A stretch of 64,000 nucleotides of DNA from an uncultured Clostridia bacterium. GTDB taxonomy: Bacteria; Bacillota; Clostridia; Lachnospirales; Lachnospiraceae. Position 1 is the first letter of the stretch. The number at the start of each line of letters is the position of its first letter. The stretch covers positions 124,001-188,000 of the forward strand of contig CAOKDX010000003.1 in the NCBI GenBank assembly GCA_948467395.1, given 5' to 3'. A model generated the notes under the pieces. It was not told the origin of the DNA. It was given only the letters and a program-made list of their open reading frames with translations, and searched no databases. Both the position numbers and the translations under genes were made by a program. Shown here piece by piece: positions 55,884 through 64,000 of this stretch.

Positions 55884-57542
55884 CTATTTCAGGATGGCGC
55901 CGGAGCTCCCTGACGTAACCATATTGGCATAACGTGCCAGATATCCTGTCGTAACCTTTGGCTCTCTGGGCTGCCATTTCTTACGTCTCTCGTCCAGTTC
56001 TTCCGCAGACACATCCACATCCAACGTATTTTCTGGTATATTGATCTTTATGATATCTCCCTCTTCGATCAGGGCAATGGGTCCGCCCACTGCCGCCTCC
56101 GGTGAGACATGACCGATGGAGGCTCCGCGGGAGGCCCCAGAGAACCGTCCGTCTGTGATCAGCGCCACAGAGGAACCCAGTCCCATTCCCGCAATGGCGG
56201 AGGTAGGATTCAGCATCTCTCTCATGCCGGGGCCGCCCTTCGGTCCCTCATAGCGGATCACAACAACATCTCCCGCCACGATCTTTCCGCCCCGGATGGC
56301 CTCAATGGCATCCTCTTCACAGTCAAATACTCTTGCCGGTCCTTCATGTACCATCATCTCCGGCACCACAGCAGAGCGCTTCACCACACCGGATTCCGGC
56401 GCGATATTTCCTTTCAGGACGGCGATGCCCCCGGTCTCGCTGTAAGGATTCTCCACCGGACGTATCACATCCGGATCCCTGTTGACTGCATTTTCGATAT
56501 TTTCACCGACTGTTTTACCGGTCACTGTAATAATATCCGTATGTAACAGTCCCTTTTTGTCCAGCTCATTCATCACCGCATACACGCCGCCCGCTTCGTT
56601 CAACTGCTCCATATAGGTCGGTCCCGCCGGCGCCAGATGGCACAGATTCGGCGTCTTCGCACTGATCTCATTGGCAATGTCAAGATTCAGCTCCACGCCC
56701 GCCTCATGGGCGATGGCCGGCAGATGCAGCATCGTATTGGTGGAGCAGCCCAGCGCCATATCCACTGTCATGGCATTCATAAATGCCTTTTCATTCATAA
56801 TATCCCTGGGGCGGATGTCCCTGCGGTACATTTCCATCACCTGCATGCCGGCATGCTTTGCCAGCTTGATCCGCTCCGAGTACACAGCCGGGATCGTGCC
56901 GTTCCCCTGCAGGCCCATTCCGATGGCCTCCGTGAGACAGTTCATGGAATTGGCTGTATACATGCCGGAGCAGGAACCGCAGGTAGGGCAGGCATGGCTC
57001 ACATAATCCTCCACCTGTTCCTCAGTCATGGTTCCCGCCGCATGGGCTCCTACCGTCTCAAACATGGTGGAAAGGGACGTTCTTCTTCCCTGTACGTGTC
57101 CGGCCAGCATGGGGCCGCCGCTGACAAATACCGTGGGCACATTGACGCGGGCTGCCGCCATCAAAAGCCCCGGCACATTTTTATCACAGTTCGGCACCAT
57201 CACAAGGGCGTCAAAGGCATGTGCCAGCGCCATACACTCTGTGGAATCGGCAATGAGGTCACGGGTAACAAGGGAATATTTCATGCCCACATGCCCCATG
57301 GCAATGCCGTCGCACACTGCAATGGCGGGGAACACAATAGGCGTGCCGCCTGCCATGGCAACACCCGTCTTCACTGCATCCACAAGCTTATCTATATTCA
57401 TATGTCCCGGTACGATCTCATTATATGAGCTCACAATACCAACCAGCGGCTTTTCCAATTCCTCCTTTGTAAGTCCCAGCGCATTGAACAGGGAACGCTG
57501 GGGCGCTGTCTGTATTCCTTTTTTTACCGAATCGCTTTTCAT
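55884..57542 (-). CDS. ilvD: Dihydroxy-acid dehydratase
   Basis: 552 residues. Iron-sulfur and substrate motifs: [12 protein letters not shown] and [19 protein letters not shown], plus the C-terminal [20 protein letters not shown]. Third step of valine/isoleucine synthesis. It lies 17 nt after leuB and 24 nt before ilvB. Confidence 0.97.
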   Translation of the reverse strand: MKSDSVKKGIQTAPQRSLFNALGLTKEELEKPLVGIVSSYNEIVPGHMNIDKLVDAVKTGVAMAGGTPIVFPAIAVCDGIAMGHVGMKYSLVTRDLIADSTECMALAHAFDALVMVPNCDKNVPGLLMAAARVNVPTVFVSGGPMLAGHVQGRRTSLSTMFETVGAHAAGTMTEEQVEDYVSHACPTCGSCSGMYTANSMNCLTEAIGMGLQGNGTIPAVYSERIKLAKHAGMQVMEMYRRDIRPRDIMNEKAFMNAMTVDMALGCSTNTMLHLPAIAHEAGVELNLDIANEISAKTPNLCHLAPAGPTYMEQLNEAGGVYAVMNELDKKGLLHTDIITVTGKTVGENIENAVNRDPDVIRPVENPYSETGGIAVLKGNIAPESGVVKRSAVVPEMMVHEGPARVFDCEEDAIEAIRGGKIVAGDVVVIRYEGPKGGPGMREMLNPTSAIAGMGLGSSVALITDGRFSGASRGASIGHVSPEAAVGGPIALIEEGDIIKINIPENTLDVDVSAEELDERRKKWQPREPKVTTGYLARYANMVTSGSSGAILK

Positions 57543-57559
57543 AATAGATTGTACCTCCT

Positions 57560-58645
57560 TTATTTGATCTCATCCATAATGGCGTCGCCCATCTCTCTTG
57601 TGCCGAGAAGGGTTTTTCCCTCACTCATGATATCCACCGTCCGCAGTCCCTTTTTCAGCACCGCCTTTACCGCGTGATCCACCGCGTCCGCTTCCTTTAG
57701 AAGCCCGAAGGAATAGCGGAGCATCATGGCCGCTGACAGGATCGTGGCAATGGGATTTGCCTTATTCTGCCCGGCAATATCCGGCGCCGACCCGTGACTG
57801 GGCTCATACAGGCCGAAATTTCCCTCCCCGAGGCTGGCAGAGGAAAGCATTCCCAGTGAACCCGTCACCATACTGGCCTCGTCCGATAAGATATCCCCGA
57901 ACATATTCTCCGTGAGAATCACATCAAACTGTTTCGGATCCCGGACAAGCTGCATGGCACAATTGTCCACCAGCATATCCTCCAGCTCAACCTCCGGATA
58001 ATCTGCGCTGACCTCCTTCACAACCCTTCTCCAGAGTCTTGAGGAATCCAGCACATTTGCCTTATCCACACTGCAGACCTTTTTATTCCTCTTCATGGCA
58101 ATGTCAAACGCCCATCTGGCAATGCGCCGGATCTCGTTCTCATTGTAGGTGAGGGTATCCACCGCCGTCATCACACCGCCGATCTCTTCTGTGCGCCGCT
58201 CTCCAAAGTACAGGCCGCCAGTGAGCTCTCTCGTGACGACAAAGTCAAATCCTCCGGTGATCAGTTCTTCCTTCAGCGGACAGGCGCCGCTGAGTTCGTC
58301 AAAGAGAATGGCAGGACGCAGATTGCAGAACAGTCCCAGTCCCTTGCGGATCTTCAGAAGCCCGGCCTCCGGTCTTTTATCCGGCGGCAGCTCATACCAG
58401 CTGTCCACTCCCACTCTGCCACCCACAGCTCCCAGCAGGACAGAATCACTCTGCTTCGCCCTCTCCAGCGTCTCGTCTGTCAGGGGTTCTCCAAATCGGT
58501 CAATGGAACACCCCCCCATATATAATTCTTCATATTCAAAATGGTGCCCGTACACCCCGCCCGTCTTATCCAGGACCTTCTTTGCCTCAGCTACGATCTC
58601 AGGACCGATGCCGTCACCCGGAATCACCGCTATCTTGTAATTCAT
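57560..58645 (-). CDS. leuB: 3-isopropylmalate dehydrogenase
   Basis: 361 residues from ATG 58645 (GGAGGAAGAT upstream; the longer frame to 58675 lies too near the promoter). [38 protein letters not shown] and [18 protein letters not shown] are the isopropylmalate dehydrogenase marks. First gene of leuB-ilvD-ilvB-serC-serA. leuA, leuC and leuD are not in the window. Confidence 0.96.
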   Translation of the reverse strand: MNYKIAVIPGDGIGPEIVAEAKKVLDKTGGVYGHHFEYEELYMGGCSIDRFGEPLTDETLERAKQSDSVLLGAVGGRVGVDSWYELPPDKRPEAGLLKIRKGLGLFCNLRPAILFDELSGACPLKEELITGGFDFVVTRELTGGLYFGERRTEEIGGVMTAVDTLTYNENEIRRIARWAFDIAMKRNKKVCSVDKANVLDSSRLWRRVVKEVSADYPEVELEDMLVDNCAMQLVRDPKQFDVILTENMFGDILSDEASMVTGSLGMLSSASLGEGNFGLYEPSHGSAPDIAGQNKANPIATILSAAMMLRYSFGLLKEADAVDHAVKAVLKKGLRTVDIMSEGKTLLGTREMGDAIMDEIK

Positions 58646-58683
58646 ATCTTCCTCCATTCGCACACTATTCTTCATAATTTCTT

Positions 58684-58713
58684 AGTATAATGCAAAAATA
58701 CGTGTTATGTCAA
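58684..58713 (-). promoter_or_regulatory. Sigma-A promoter of the leuB-ilvD-ilvB-serC-serA operon
   Basis: Minus-strand TTGACA (58713-58708), 18-nt spacer, TATACT (58689-58684). The leader to leuB is only about 30 nt, too short for a T-box or attenuator. Confidence 0.8.
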
Positions 58714-58971
58714 GTACCGGAACACGACTTTCAGGGCTTCCACATATTAACTATTTTATAAAAGATGTATGCGCAAAACTGGAAAAGACGGTATAGCTCT
58801 TATTACAAGGAATATACCGCCTAATCTGAAATTACTGCCCCATATCTGGAAACACTACATTTCCGGGTGTTTTCCAGCAATATATATAAACCCCTCAGAC
58901 TCTGCCCGCTCCCTGCCAGGGAGCAGGCAGCAGAGTCCTCAAAGGAGAGATTGCCTGATTCTGATACCATT
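58714..58971. other. Intergenic region between leuB promoter and sulfotransferase gene
   Basis: Apart from the promoter and the terminator hairpin it shows no ORF with a ribosome site. A second pair of arms, AGATTGCC (about 58948) and GGCAATCT (about 58978), extends into the sulfotransferase stop region. Confidence 0.5.
58898..58937 (-). terminator. Likely terminator of the sulfotransferase gene
   Basis: GACTCTGC-CC-GCTCCCTG pairs with CAGGGAGC-AGG-GCAGAGTC over about 18 bp with a mismatch near the middle. T-tract is weak (minus strand reads TGAGGGG after it). Confidence 0.55.
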
Positions 58972-60882
58972 TCATCCGGCAATCTGAAATGTTTTCTTAG
59001 TATCATACAACAGCCCATTCGACTGGATATAGATCTGGTAATCATCCGGCTGCAGGACAGAAGTGGGCACTGGCATGGAATACCTCATATTACCAAAGCA
59101 GGCAGGATTTTTCTGGACAGTCTGGGAATAATCTTTCAGATATCTGTGATTCTTACCGCAGAAAAATATTTTCTGGACCTGATGGTCCGTCCCTGTCACC
59201 AGCAGGATATCTTCATAGAACTCAAATCCAATCTCCGGAAGCCCTTCCCTGGCCGGAAATGCTTCTCCTACTGTGTCCGTCCGGTTCTCAATCCCTTCCT
59301 TATCTCCCAGGATCTGCGCCTTTTCCACCATGGGCTGGCAGAGGGAGGCAAAATCCGCAAAAAATGGGTAAGCACGGTAGAAATCCGTCTTCGTCAGGTA
59401 GTCATTCAGGATTTCCCCGGATTCCCGGTCAAATTCCGTGATGCGTCCCTGAAATCCGTCTATGCTTTCCACCAGTGCGCCGCTCATGGCAAAGACACGA
59501 TCTCCTGTCACTATGCCATTGGAGCGGATCTTTGATTTCGTCGTCTGATAGCTGCTCTGGAGTGACACCGTATTTTCCCTCTCATCTATAGCATAAATCC
59601 TTACATAGGATTTCTCATCTCCATCAAAGCTTTCCACCGGCCTTCTCTTGTTCCAATGGTTGTCATATATGATCAGTGTCTTCTGGTCCTTTGCCGTCTC
59701 TGACAGAAAATAGGCGGCATGGGGCTGATAGCAGAAGGAAATATCTCCCCGGGGCGACAGAACCCGGTCCGCATACGGCGTATCCTCCCAGAAGCTCGTA
59801 TCGCAGAGGATCCAGATAAGCTTCTCCGTCCGCCAGTCAATCTTAAATACCGAGTGGAGATTTCTCGCACAAAGCAGGATCGTCCCCTCCTCCGGCTGAT
59901 AGGAAACGGTATTGAGATGAGCCCAGTCCAGCAGATCAAAATAGGGATGCTCTGACAGCACGTCCCTGAGATACAGCCGTTTCACTACTCTGCCAGTATT
60001 TCGGTCAATCTCTATTACCGTATCTTCCACATGCTGGTCCATGGAGCTGGACAGGGTAAGTATATTCCCGCCGGGTGTCATCTCGCAGCCGTCGTGATGG
60101 ATCCCATCCGGAATCAGATATTCCCGGTACACCCTTCCCATAAAATCCATCTCCAGCGCCAGGGCAGAATGGGGATTCGAAAAGGAGGGGATCTCCACAT
60201 TGGGCGACAGATAAAGAAAACGCCCGCCGGACAGCTGATAGATCCCATAGCTTTTTATCTTCTGGCGGATGTAGTAGCGTACCTCGCCCTTCTCATCAAA
60301 GGCATAAGGATATTTCGTATCTCCGCCGAATGCCATAGTAAAGGGACTTGCGCTCTCCCTCTTCTTCTCCCGGATCTTCACCTGTCCCACAAGAGATTTC
60401 GGCAGGGCTCCTGTGACGATCTTAATATCCTTTTCCATACAGACCGTCTGATCCCTCCATAACTCCAGATGAATCCGGTTCTCCTGCCCTGCATGCAGTC
60501 CGTAAACCGGTATCCTGTGTCTGTCGGAGACAGGAGTTCTCTCATCCAGTATTTTCCCATCCTCCATTGTCACATGAATGGAACACGGAAATTTGGTGGT
60601 AAATACAATCAGTGCTGTCAGTGGCGCCAAACAGTACGGATTTCTTAACACAAGCATTTTCTTCTCCGTATATTTCCCCGAGTCCAGCAATCTTTCAATG
60701 GCATTGTCGATAGCCTCCGACCGAAATACCATCCCCTCCCTCTGACAGAGATCTGTCTGAATCCTCTTCTTCTCTCTCCGGATCCCCTGCCTTTTCTCCA
60801 TCCTGCCATAAAAATCATTTCCTGTATATGTGTCATAACCCTTTCTCTCCCACCTGTTTCTAAGAAAAGATTTCCAATACAA
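58972..60882 (-). CDS. Arylsulfate sulfotransferase (ASST)
   Basis: 636 residues from TTG 60882, placed 8 nt after GGAGGG; ATG 60897 is the alternative. N-terminal beta-sandwich about 90-190, then a six-bladed propeller. The family histidines are in place: GIHHDGCEMTPGGNIL, DWAHLNTVSYQ, RNLHSVFKID and CYQPHAAYF. ASSTs move sulfate from a phenolic sulfate to another phenol by a sulfo-histidine, without PAPS. Other ASSTs are exported, but no signal peptide is seen here with any start tried. Monocistronic. Confidence 0.88.
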   Translation of the reverse strand: MYWKSFLRNRWERKGYDTYTGNDFYGRMEKRQGIRREKKRIQTDLCQREGMVFRSEAIDNAIERLLDSGKYTEKKMLVLRNPYCLAPLTALIVFTTKFPCSIHVTMEDGKILDERTPVSDRHRIPVYGLHAGQENRIHLELWRDQTVCMEKDIKIVTGALPKSLVGQVKIREKKRESASPFTMAFGGDTKYPYAFDEKGEVRYYIRQKIKSYGIYQLSGGRFLYLSPNVEIPSFSNPHSALALEMDFMGRVYREYLIPDGIHHDGCEMTPGGNILTLSSSMDQHVEDTVIEIDRNTGRVVKRLYLRDVLSEHPYFDLLDWAHLNTVSYQPEEGTILLCARNLHSVFKIDWRTEKLIWILCDTSFWEDTPYADRVLSPRGDISFCYQPHAAYFLSETAKDQKTLIIYDNHWNKRRPVESFDGDEKSYVRIYAIDERENTVSLQSSYQTTKSKIRSNGIVTGDRVFAMSGALVESIDGFQGRITEFDRESGEILNDYLTKTDFYRAYPFFADFASLCQPMVEKAQILGDKEGIENRTDTVGEAFPAREGLPEIGFEFYEDILLVTGTDHQVQKIFFCGKNHRYLKDYSQTVQKNPACFGNMRYSMPVPTSVLQPDDYQIYIQSNGLLYDTKKTFQIAG

Positions 60883-60975
60883 AATGATACCCTCCATTCC
60901 TGTCTGATTATGAATAGAGAATATCATGATAATTTGTCAAATAATTCAAAAAAATCTGGCACCTTTTTGTTTCTT

Positions 60976-61242
60976 TTATGTCATTTTTGGGGCTATTATC
61001 TTCTGCTGCTCCGTGAGCCATCTGTCTGCCATGGCAATCCCCTCGTCACTAAAAGGAAAATCCCTTGAAAACTTCTCTTCCTGTGTGGTGTCAAAATTAA
61101 AAGGTCCCTTCCAGGCAGTCGCTGTCAGGACAGGGGCATCCTCTTCCCCTCCCTTCCGGATCCAGAAATTCATTCCCCGGCAGCTTCCCTTAAATATACT
61201 TTTTTCATAATACAATATACCATATAATGAAATATTTTCCAT
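60976..61242 (-). CDS. Small protein of unknown function
   Basis: 88 residues from ATG 61242 (GGAGGAAGG upstream); the frame stays open 25 codons further without such a site. Composition is that of a real soluble protein: KGSCRGMNFWIRKGG, LTATAWKGPFNFDTTQEEK and FPFSDEGIAMADRWL. No family recognised with certainty. Convergent with nothing, it sits between the sulfotransferase start and the divergent aspartate kinase. Confidence 0.6.
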   Translation of the reverse strand: MENISLYGILYYEKSIFKGSCRGMNFWIRKGGEEDAPVLTATAWKGPFNFDTTQEEKFSRDFPFSDEGIAMADRWLTEQQKIIAPKMT

Positions 61243-61357
61243 GCCAGCCTTCCTCCCCTGCTTCAGAATCAGTCCGGCACTTCTGCCAGATTCTGTCCGT
61301 TTTCCAGTATACCACAAAAACCGGCCTTCCTGTAGATTTTCTGAAAAAAAACTTGAA

Positions 61358-61378
61358 AAACCACAAAAAAAGTGGTTT
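61358..61378. promoter_or_regulatory. Inverted repeat at the aspartate kinase promoter
   Basis: AAACCAC-N7-GTGGTTT, perfect 7-bp arms, overlaps the likely -35 region of the plus-strand promoter (TATAAT at 61402-61407), as a repressor operator would. Role inferred. Confidence 0.4.
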
Positions 61379-61416
61379 ACTATAGACGTGTGTCTTTATA
61401 CTATAATGTAAGAAGC

Positions 61417-61447
61417 CGTCTGCTGCCCCGGGCCGGGCCGGCAGACG
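61417..61447 (+). promoter_or_regulatory. GC-rich hairpin in the aspartate kinase leader
   Basis: CGTCTGC...GCAGACG arms around a CCGGGCCGGG core lie just before the GGAG ribosome site. There is no T-tract, so it would act on translation or RNA stability and not as a terminator. Confidence 0.5.
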
Positions 61448-61474
61448 CTCCGAAATGGAGGAATGGAGAATATT

Positions 61475-62803
61475 ATGATAAAAGTAGTGAAGTTTGGAGG
61501 AAGCTCACTGGCCAGTGCCGAACAGTTTGAAAAGGCCGGTTCTATCATTCGGGAGGATGAATCCCGCCGCTATGTAGTGCCTTCCGCCCCAGGAAAACGC
61601 AATTCCGGCGATACGAAGGTAACGGATATGTTATACGAGTGCTATGCGCTGGCAGAGAACGGCCAGGCATTCAACAAACTGCTGGGACAGATCAAAGACC
61701 GGTACAATGAGATTATCCGCGGACTGAAGCTGGACCTCTCCCTGAATGATGACTTCGATACGATAAAGAAACAGTTTACCGCCAAGGCCGGCACTATGTA
61801 CGCCGCTTCCCGGGGTGAGTACCTGAACGGCAAGATCATGGCAAAATATCTTGGTTACGAGTTTGTAGACGCGGCAAATGTAGTCCGTTTTCATAAGGAC
61901 GGAGGTTTCGATAATGAGACCACCAACAAGCTGCTCAGCCAGCGCCTGAAGGTGTGCGAACGCGCCGTTATTCCCGGTTTCTATGGTTCCATGGCAAACG
62001 GAAGGGTCGTTACCTTCTCCCGCGGCGGCTCCGATATCACCGGTTCCCTTGTGGCAAAGGCGGTCAATGCCAACCTGTACGAAAACTGGACTGACGTCTC
62101 TGGTTTTCTTGTGGCGGATCCCAGAATCGTGAAAAACCCGGAAGTGATTCACACCATCACCTATAAGGAGCTCCGGGAGCTGGCCTATATGGGCGCCTCT
62201 GTATTGCACGAGGATGCGATCTTCCCGGTCCGCAAAGCAGGGATTCCCATCAACATCCGCAACACCAACGCACCAGAGGAAGATGGCACAATGATCGTAG
62301 AGAGCACCTGCCGCATCCCCGCCTACACCATTACCGGTATCGCCGGCAAAAAAGGCTTTGTTGCTGTCAATATCGAAAAGGATATGATGAACTCGGAGGT
62401 TGGTTTCGGCAGGAAGGTTTTGGGGGCATTTGAGGACAACGGTATCTCTTTTGAACATATGCCCTCCGGCATCGACACAATGACTATTTTTGTCCATCAG
62501 GATGAATTTGAAGAAAAGGAACAGCGAGTCATCGCAGAGATCAATGCCGCCACCCATCCCGATTCCATTGAACTGGAATCCGATCTGGCCCTGATCGCTG
62601 TTGTGGGACGCGGCATGAAAGGAACCCGCGGCACCGTGGGACGGCTGTTCTCCGCTCTGGCACATGCCCATGTCAATGTGAAAATGATCGACCAGGGCTC
62701 CAGTGAGCTGAACACCATTATCGGAGTAAAAAATGAGGATTTCAACGATGCCATCAAGGCAATCTACGATATGTTTGTGATCTCACAGCTTCCGGTGAGG
62801 TAG
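61475..62803 (+). CDS. Aspartate kinase
   Basis: 442 residues from ATG 61475 (GGAG 7 nt upstream; ATG 61463 is too close to the first GGAGG). VVKFGGSSLASAEQF start and SRGGSDITGSL in the kinase domain, FPVRKAGIPINIRNTN, then two ACT domains (about 295-442; ITGIAGKKGFVAVNI and LIAVVGRGMKGTRGTVGRLF). Phosphorylates aspartate for lysine/threonine/methionine synthesis, with feedback through the ACT domains. Monofunctional; no dapA or asd nearby. Promoter -10 TATAAT at 61402-61407. Confidence 0.93.
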   Translation: MIKVVKFGGSSLASAEQFEKAGSIIREDESRRYVVPSAPGKRNSGDTKVTDMLYECYALAENGQAFNKLLGQIKDRYNEIIRGLKLDLSLNDDFDTIKKQFTAKAGTMYAASRGEYLNGKIMAKYLGYEFVDAANVVRFHKDGGFDNETTNKLLSQRLKVCERAVIPGFYGSMANGRVVTFSRGGSDITGSLVAKAVNANLYENWTDVSGFLVADPRIVKNPEVIHTITYKELRELAYMGASVLHEDAIFPVRKAGIPINIRNTNAPEEDGTMIVESTCRIPAYTITGIAGKKGFVAVNIEKDMMNSEVGFGRKVLGAFEDNGISFEHMPSGIDTMTIFVHQDEFEEKEQRVIAEINAATHPDSIELESDLALIAVVGRGMKGTRGTVGRLFSALAHAHVNVKMIDQGSSELNTIIGVKNEDFNDAIKAIYDMFVISQLPVR

Positions 62804-62846
62804 CTCAATGGCACCTGAGCCCCATCAAATAAGCGCCATAGATAAA

Positions 62847-62874
62847 ATCCCCCGCAGCAGCCGCTGTGGGGGAT
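62847..62874. terminator. Bidirectional terminator after aspartate kinase
   Basis: ATCCCCCGCAGC and GCTGTGGGGGAT form a stem; CCTTTTATT follows on the plus strand and GATTTTATC-type run on the minus strand, between the convergent kinase and fabV genes. Confidence 0.85.
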
Positions 62875-62893
62875 CCTTTTATTCCGGCAAATT

Positions 62894-64000
62894 TTAAATT
62901 TCAACATCCGCACTATAATCCACATTGTCGTAGTGGAAACCAAACATCTGATAGAAGTCTTCCCAGTATCCCTCTATGTCGCCTAACTCCTGGATATTCT
63001 CTGTCGTTACACGATCCCACACGGCGTCAATCTTCTTCTGCACCTTATCCTGCAGTTCCCAGTCATCCAGACGAAAATATCCCTCCTCATCGGTATCCTT
63101 CTTTATCAATTTGTCTGCAAAGAGACGATACATCTGCTGGATGCAGCCCTCGTGCAGTCCCTCCTCCTTCATAATCTTATAAAGCAGGGAAATGTACAGC
63201 GGAACAATAGGAATCGCCGCGCTGCTCTGTGTCACCAGAGCCTTATTTACAGAGACGTATGCTTTGAGTCCCCTGCCTGCAAATTCCTTTGTCATGCTCC
63301 GGGAGGTTTCATAGAGATGCTTCTTTGCCTGTCCAATGGTGCCATCCTTATAGATTGCATGGGTAACAGCCGGTCCTATGTAGGAATACGCTATGGTTGA
63401 CGCGTTGTCGGCAAGAACATCGGCCTCCACAAGAGCGCGGATCCATTCCTCCCAGTCCTCGCCTCCCATCACTTTAATCGTATTTTGTATCTCTTCTTCA
63501 TTTGCCACAGGCACTGTCACCTCTGTAATCTCATTTGTTTTCAGATCAATGGTCTTGTTGGTAAACTCCCTCCCCACAGTTTTCAAAACACTGGAAACGG
63601 TAGTGCCGTCTCCCAGTGTCCGGCGGGGCGCCGCCATACTGTAGACCACCATATCGGCCTTTCCCCAATCCTGACGGATCGCCTCAATTACCTGATCCTT
63701 CATTTCCCTGGAAAACCCATCTCCATTGAAGGATCTGGCATAGTACCCGTCTCTCCGGGCAGCTTCCTCAAATGCCTTCGTATTATACCAGCCCGCTGTA
63801 GCGGTTCTTTTTCCCTTTGCCTCTTTCTCGAAAGAGACGCCAATGGTATCGGCGCCATATGCGTAGGTAACGGCGATACGGCTCCCCAGTCCATATCCCG
63901 TGGACGCTCCAATCACAAGCACCTTCTTGGGGCCCTCTACCTGTCCTTTTTCTTTGCAGTATGCAATCTGTCTTCTGACACTCTCCTCACATCCCGCCGG
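62894..64000 (-). CDS. fabV: Trans-2-enoyl-CoA/ACP reductase, FabV/TER family (5' end outside window)
   Basis: About 368 residues are present; the frame continues past the right edge, where the visible start reads PAGCEESVRRQIAYCKEKGQ. GPKKVLVIGASTGYGLGSRI binds the dinucleotide; the Tyr/Lys pair is in YSYIGPAVTHAIYKDGTIGQ followed by AKKHL, and the C-terminal domain is typical. It reduces trans-2-enoyl-CoA (TER, in butyrate-type metabolism) or enoyl-ACP (FabV, fatty acid synthesis); sequence alone does not decide. Only the first ~25 codons are missing by comparison with the family. Confidence 0.93.
   Translation of the reverse strand, partial: PAGCEESVRRQIAYCKEKGQVEGPKKVLVIGASTGYGLGSRIAVTYAYGADTIGVSFEKEAKGKRTATAGWYNTKAFEEAARRDGYYARSFNGDGFSREMKDQVIEAIRQDWGKADMVVYSMAAPRRTLGDGTTVSSVLKTVGREFTNKTIDLKTNEITEVTVPVANEEEIQNTIKVMGGEDWEEWIRALVEADVLADNASTIAYSYIGPAVTHAIYKDGTIGQAKKHLYETSRSMTKEFAGRGLKAYVSVNKALVTQSSAAIPIVPLYISLLYKIMKEEGLHEGCIQQMYRLFADKLIKKDTDEEGYFRLDDWELQDKVQKKIDAVWDRVTTENIQELGDIEGYWEDFYQMFGFHYDNVDYSADVEI

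Noticed and set aside
58645-58713. T-box or leader-peptide attenuator for the leu/ilv/ser operon
   Set aside because: The promoter leaves only ~30 nt of leader, with no room for either.
61408-61474. Lysine riboswitch before aspartate kinase
   Set aside because: Leader of about 70 nt is far shorter than an L-box and lacks its helices; only one GC hairpin is present.
61631-62671. Minus-strand open frame opposite aspartate kinase (346 codons)
   Set aside because: Antisense shadow of a clearly identified gene; no ribosome site.
1-64000. tRNA, rRNA, prophage or transposase genes
   Set aside because: None seen on either strand by reading; a covariance search was not possible here.

Overview
The window reads as chromosomal DNA of a Lachnospiraceae-type Clostridia (Bacillota). 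The evidence is a PolC-type replicative polymerase, the gene order pyrH-frr-uppS-cdsA-dxr-rseP-ispG-polC and rimP-nusA-rnpM-ylxQ-infB-rbfA-nrnA-truB-ribF, strong Shine-Dalgarno sites, many ATG-GGAGG-type leaders, and the kinds of accessory enzymes seen in gut anaerobes. Genus cannot be fixed from the sequence alone. Most genes lie on the minus strand. No rRNA, tRNA, CRISPR array, prophage or complete insertion sequence was seen.

Layout. 1-4.8 kb (minus): two flavoprotein genes, a BofC-like membrane protein and a secreted NlpC/P60 hydrolase with a consensus promoter and a possible WalR box. 4.9-6.9 kb (plus): an AAA-ATPase/PD-(D/E)XK protein and a tiny membrane protein. 6.9-20.3 kb (minus): a long operon starting with a polysaccharide deacetylase and a bactofilin, then pyrH, frr, uppS, cdsA, dxr, rseP, ispG and polC; a transcribed array of four ~118-bp repeats plus a long stem sits between rseP and ispG. 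20.4-24.4 kb: a histidine kinase that lacks its phospho-acceptor histidine, a secreted esterase with a MarR regulator, and a metallophosphoesterase. 24.4-33.6 kb: a cytoplasmic ParB-like/BMP-domain fusion co-transcribed with the phosphoesterase, a heterodimeric ABC exporter pair, a GH2 glycosidase and a MocR-type regulator. 33.6-42.6 kb (minus): the translation/transcription-factor operon with a terminator-like hairpin in its leader. 42.7-48.7 kb: a 1413-residue secreted GH97 enzyme divergent from its likely AraC regulator and a lipoprotein. 48.7-51.8 kb: a hybrid sensor kinase and a thioesterase. 51.9-58.7 kb (minus): leuB-ilvD-ilvB-serC-serA, one amino-acid operon with a clear sigma-A promoter. 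58.9-64 kb: an arylsulfate sulfotransferase, a small conserved-looking protein, aspartate kinase, and a FabV-type enoyl reductase cut by the window end.

How the parts fit: the two large minus-strand housekeeping operons join isoprenoid (dxr, ispG, uppS), phospholipid (cdsA), UMP (pyrH) and translation functions; the amino-acid operon couples branched-chain and serine synthesis. The accessory islands handle glycans and aryl sulfates. The least explained elements are the repeat array inside the rseP-ispG transcript, the ParB-like/BMP fusion with its phosphoesterase partner, and the H-to-Q kinase.
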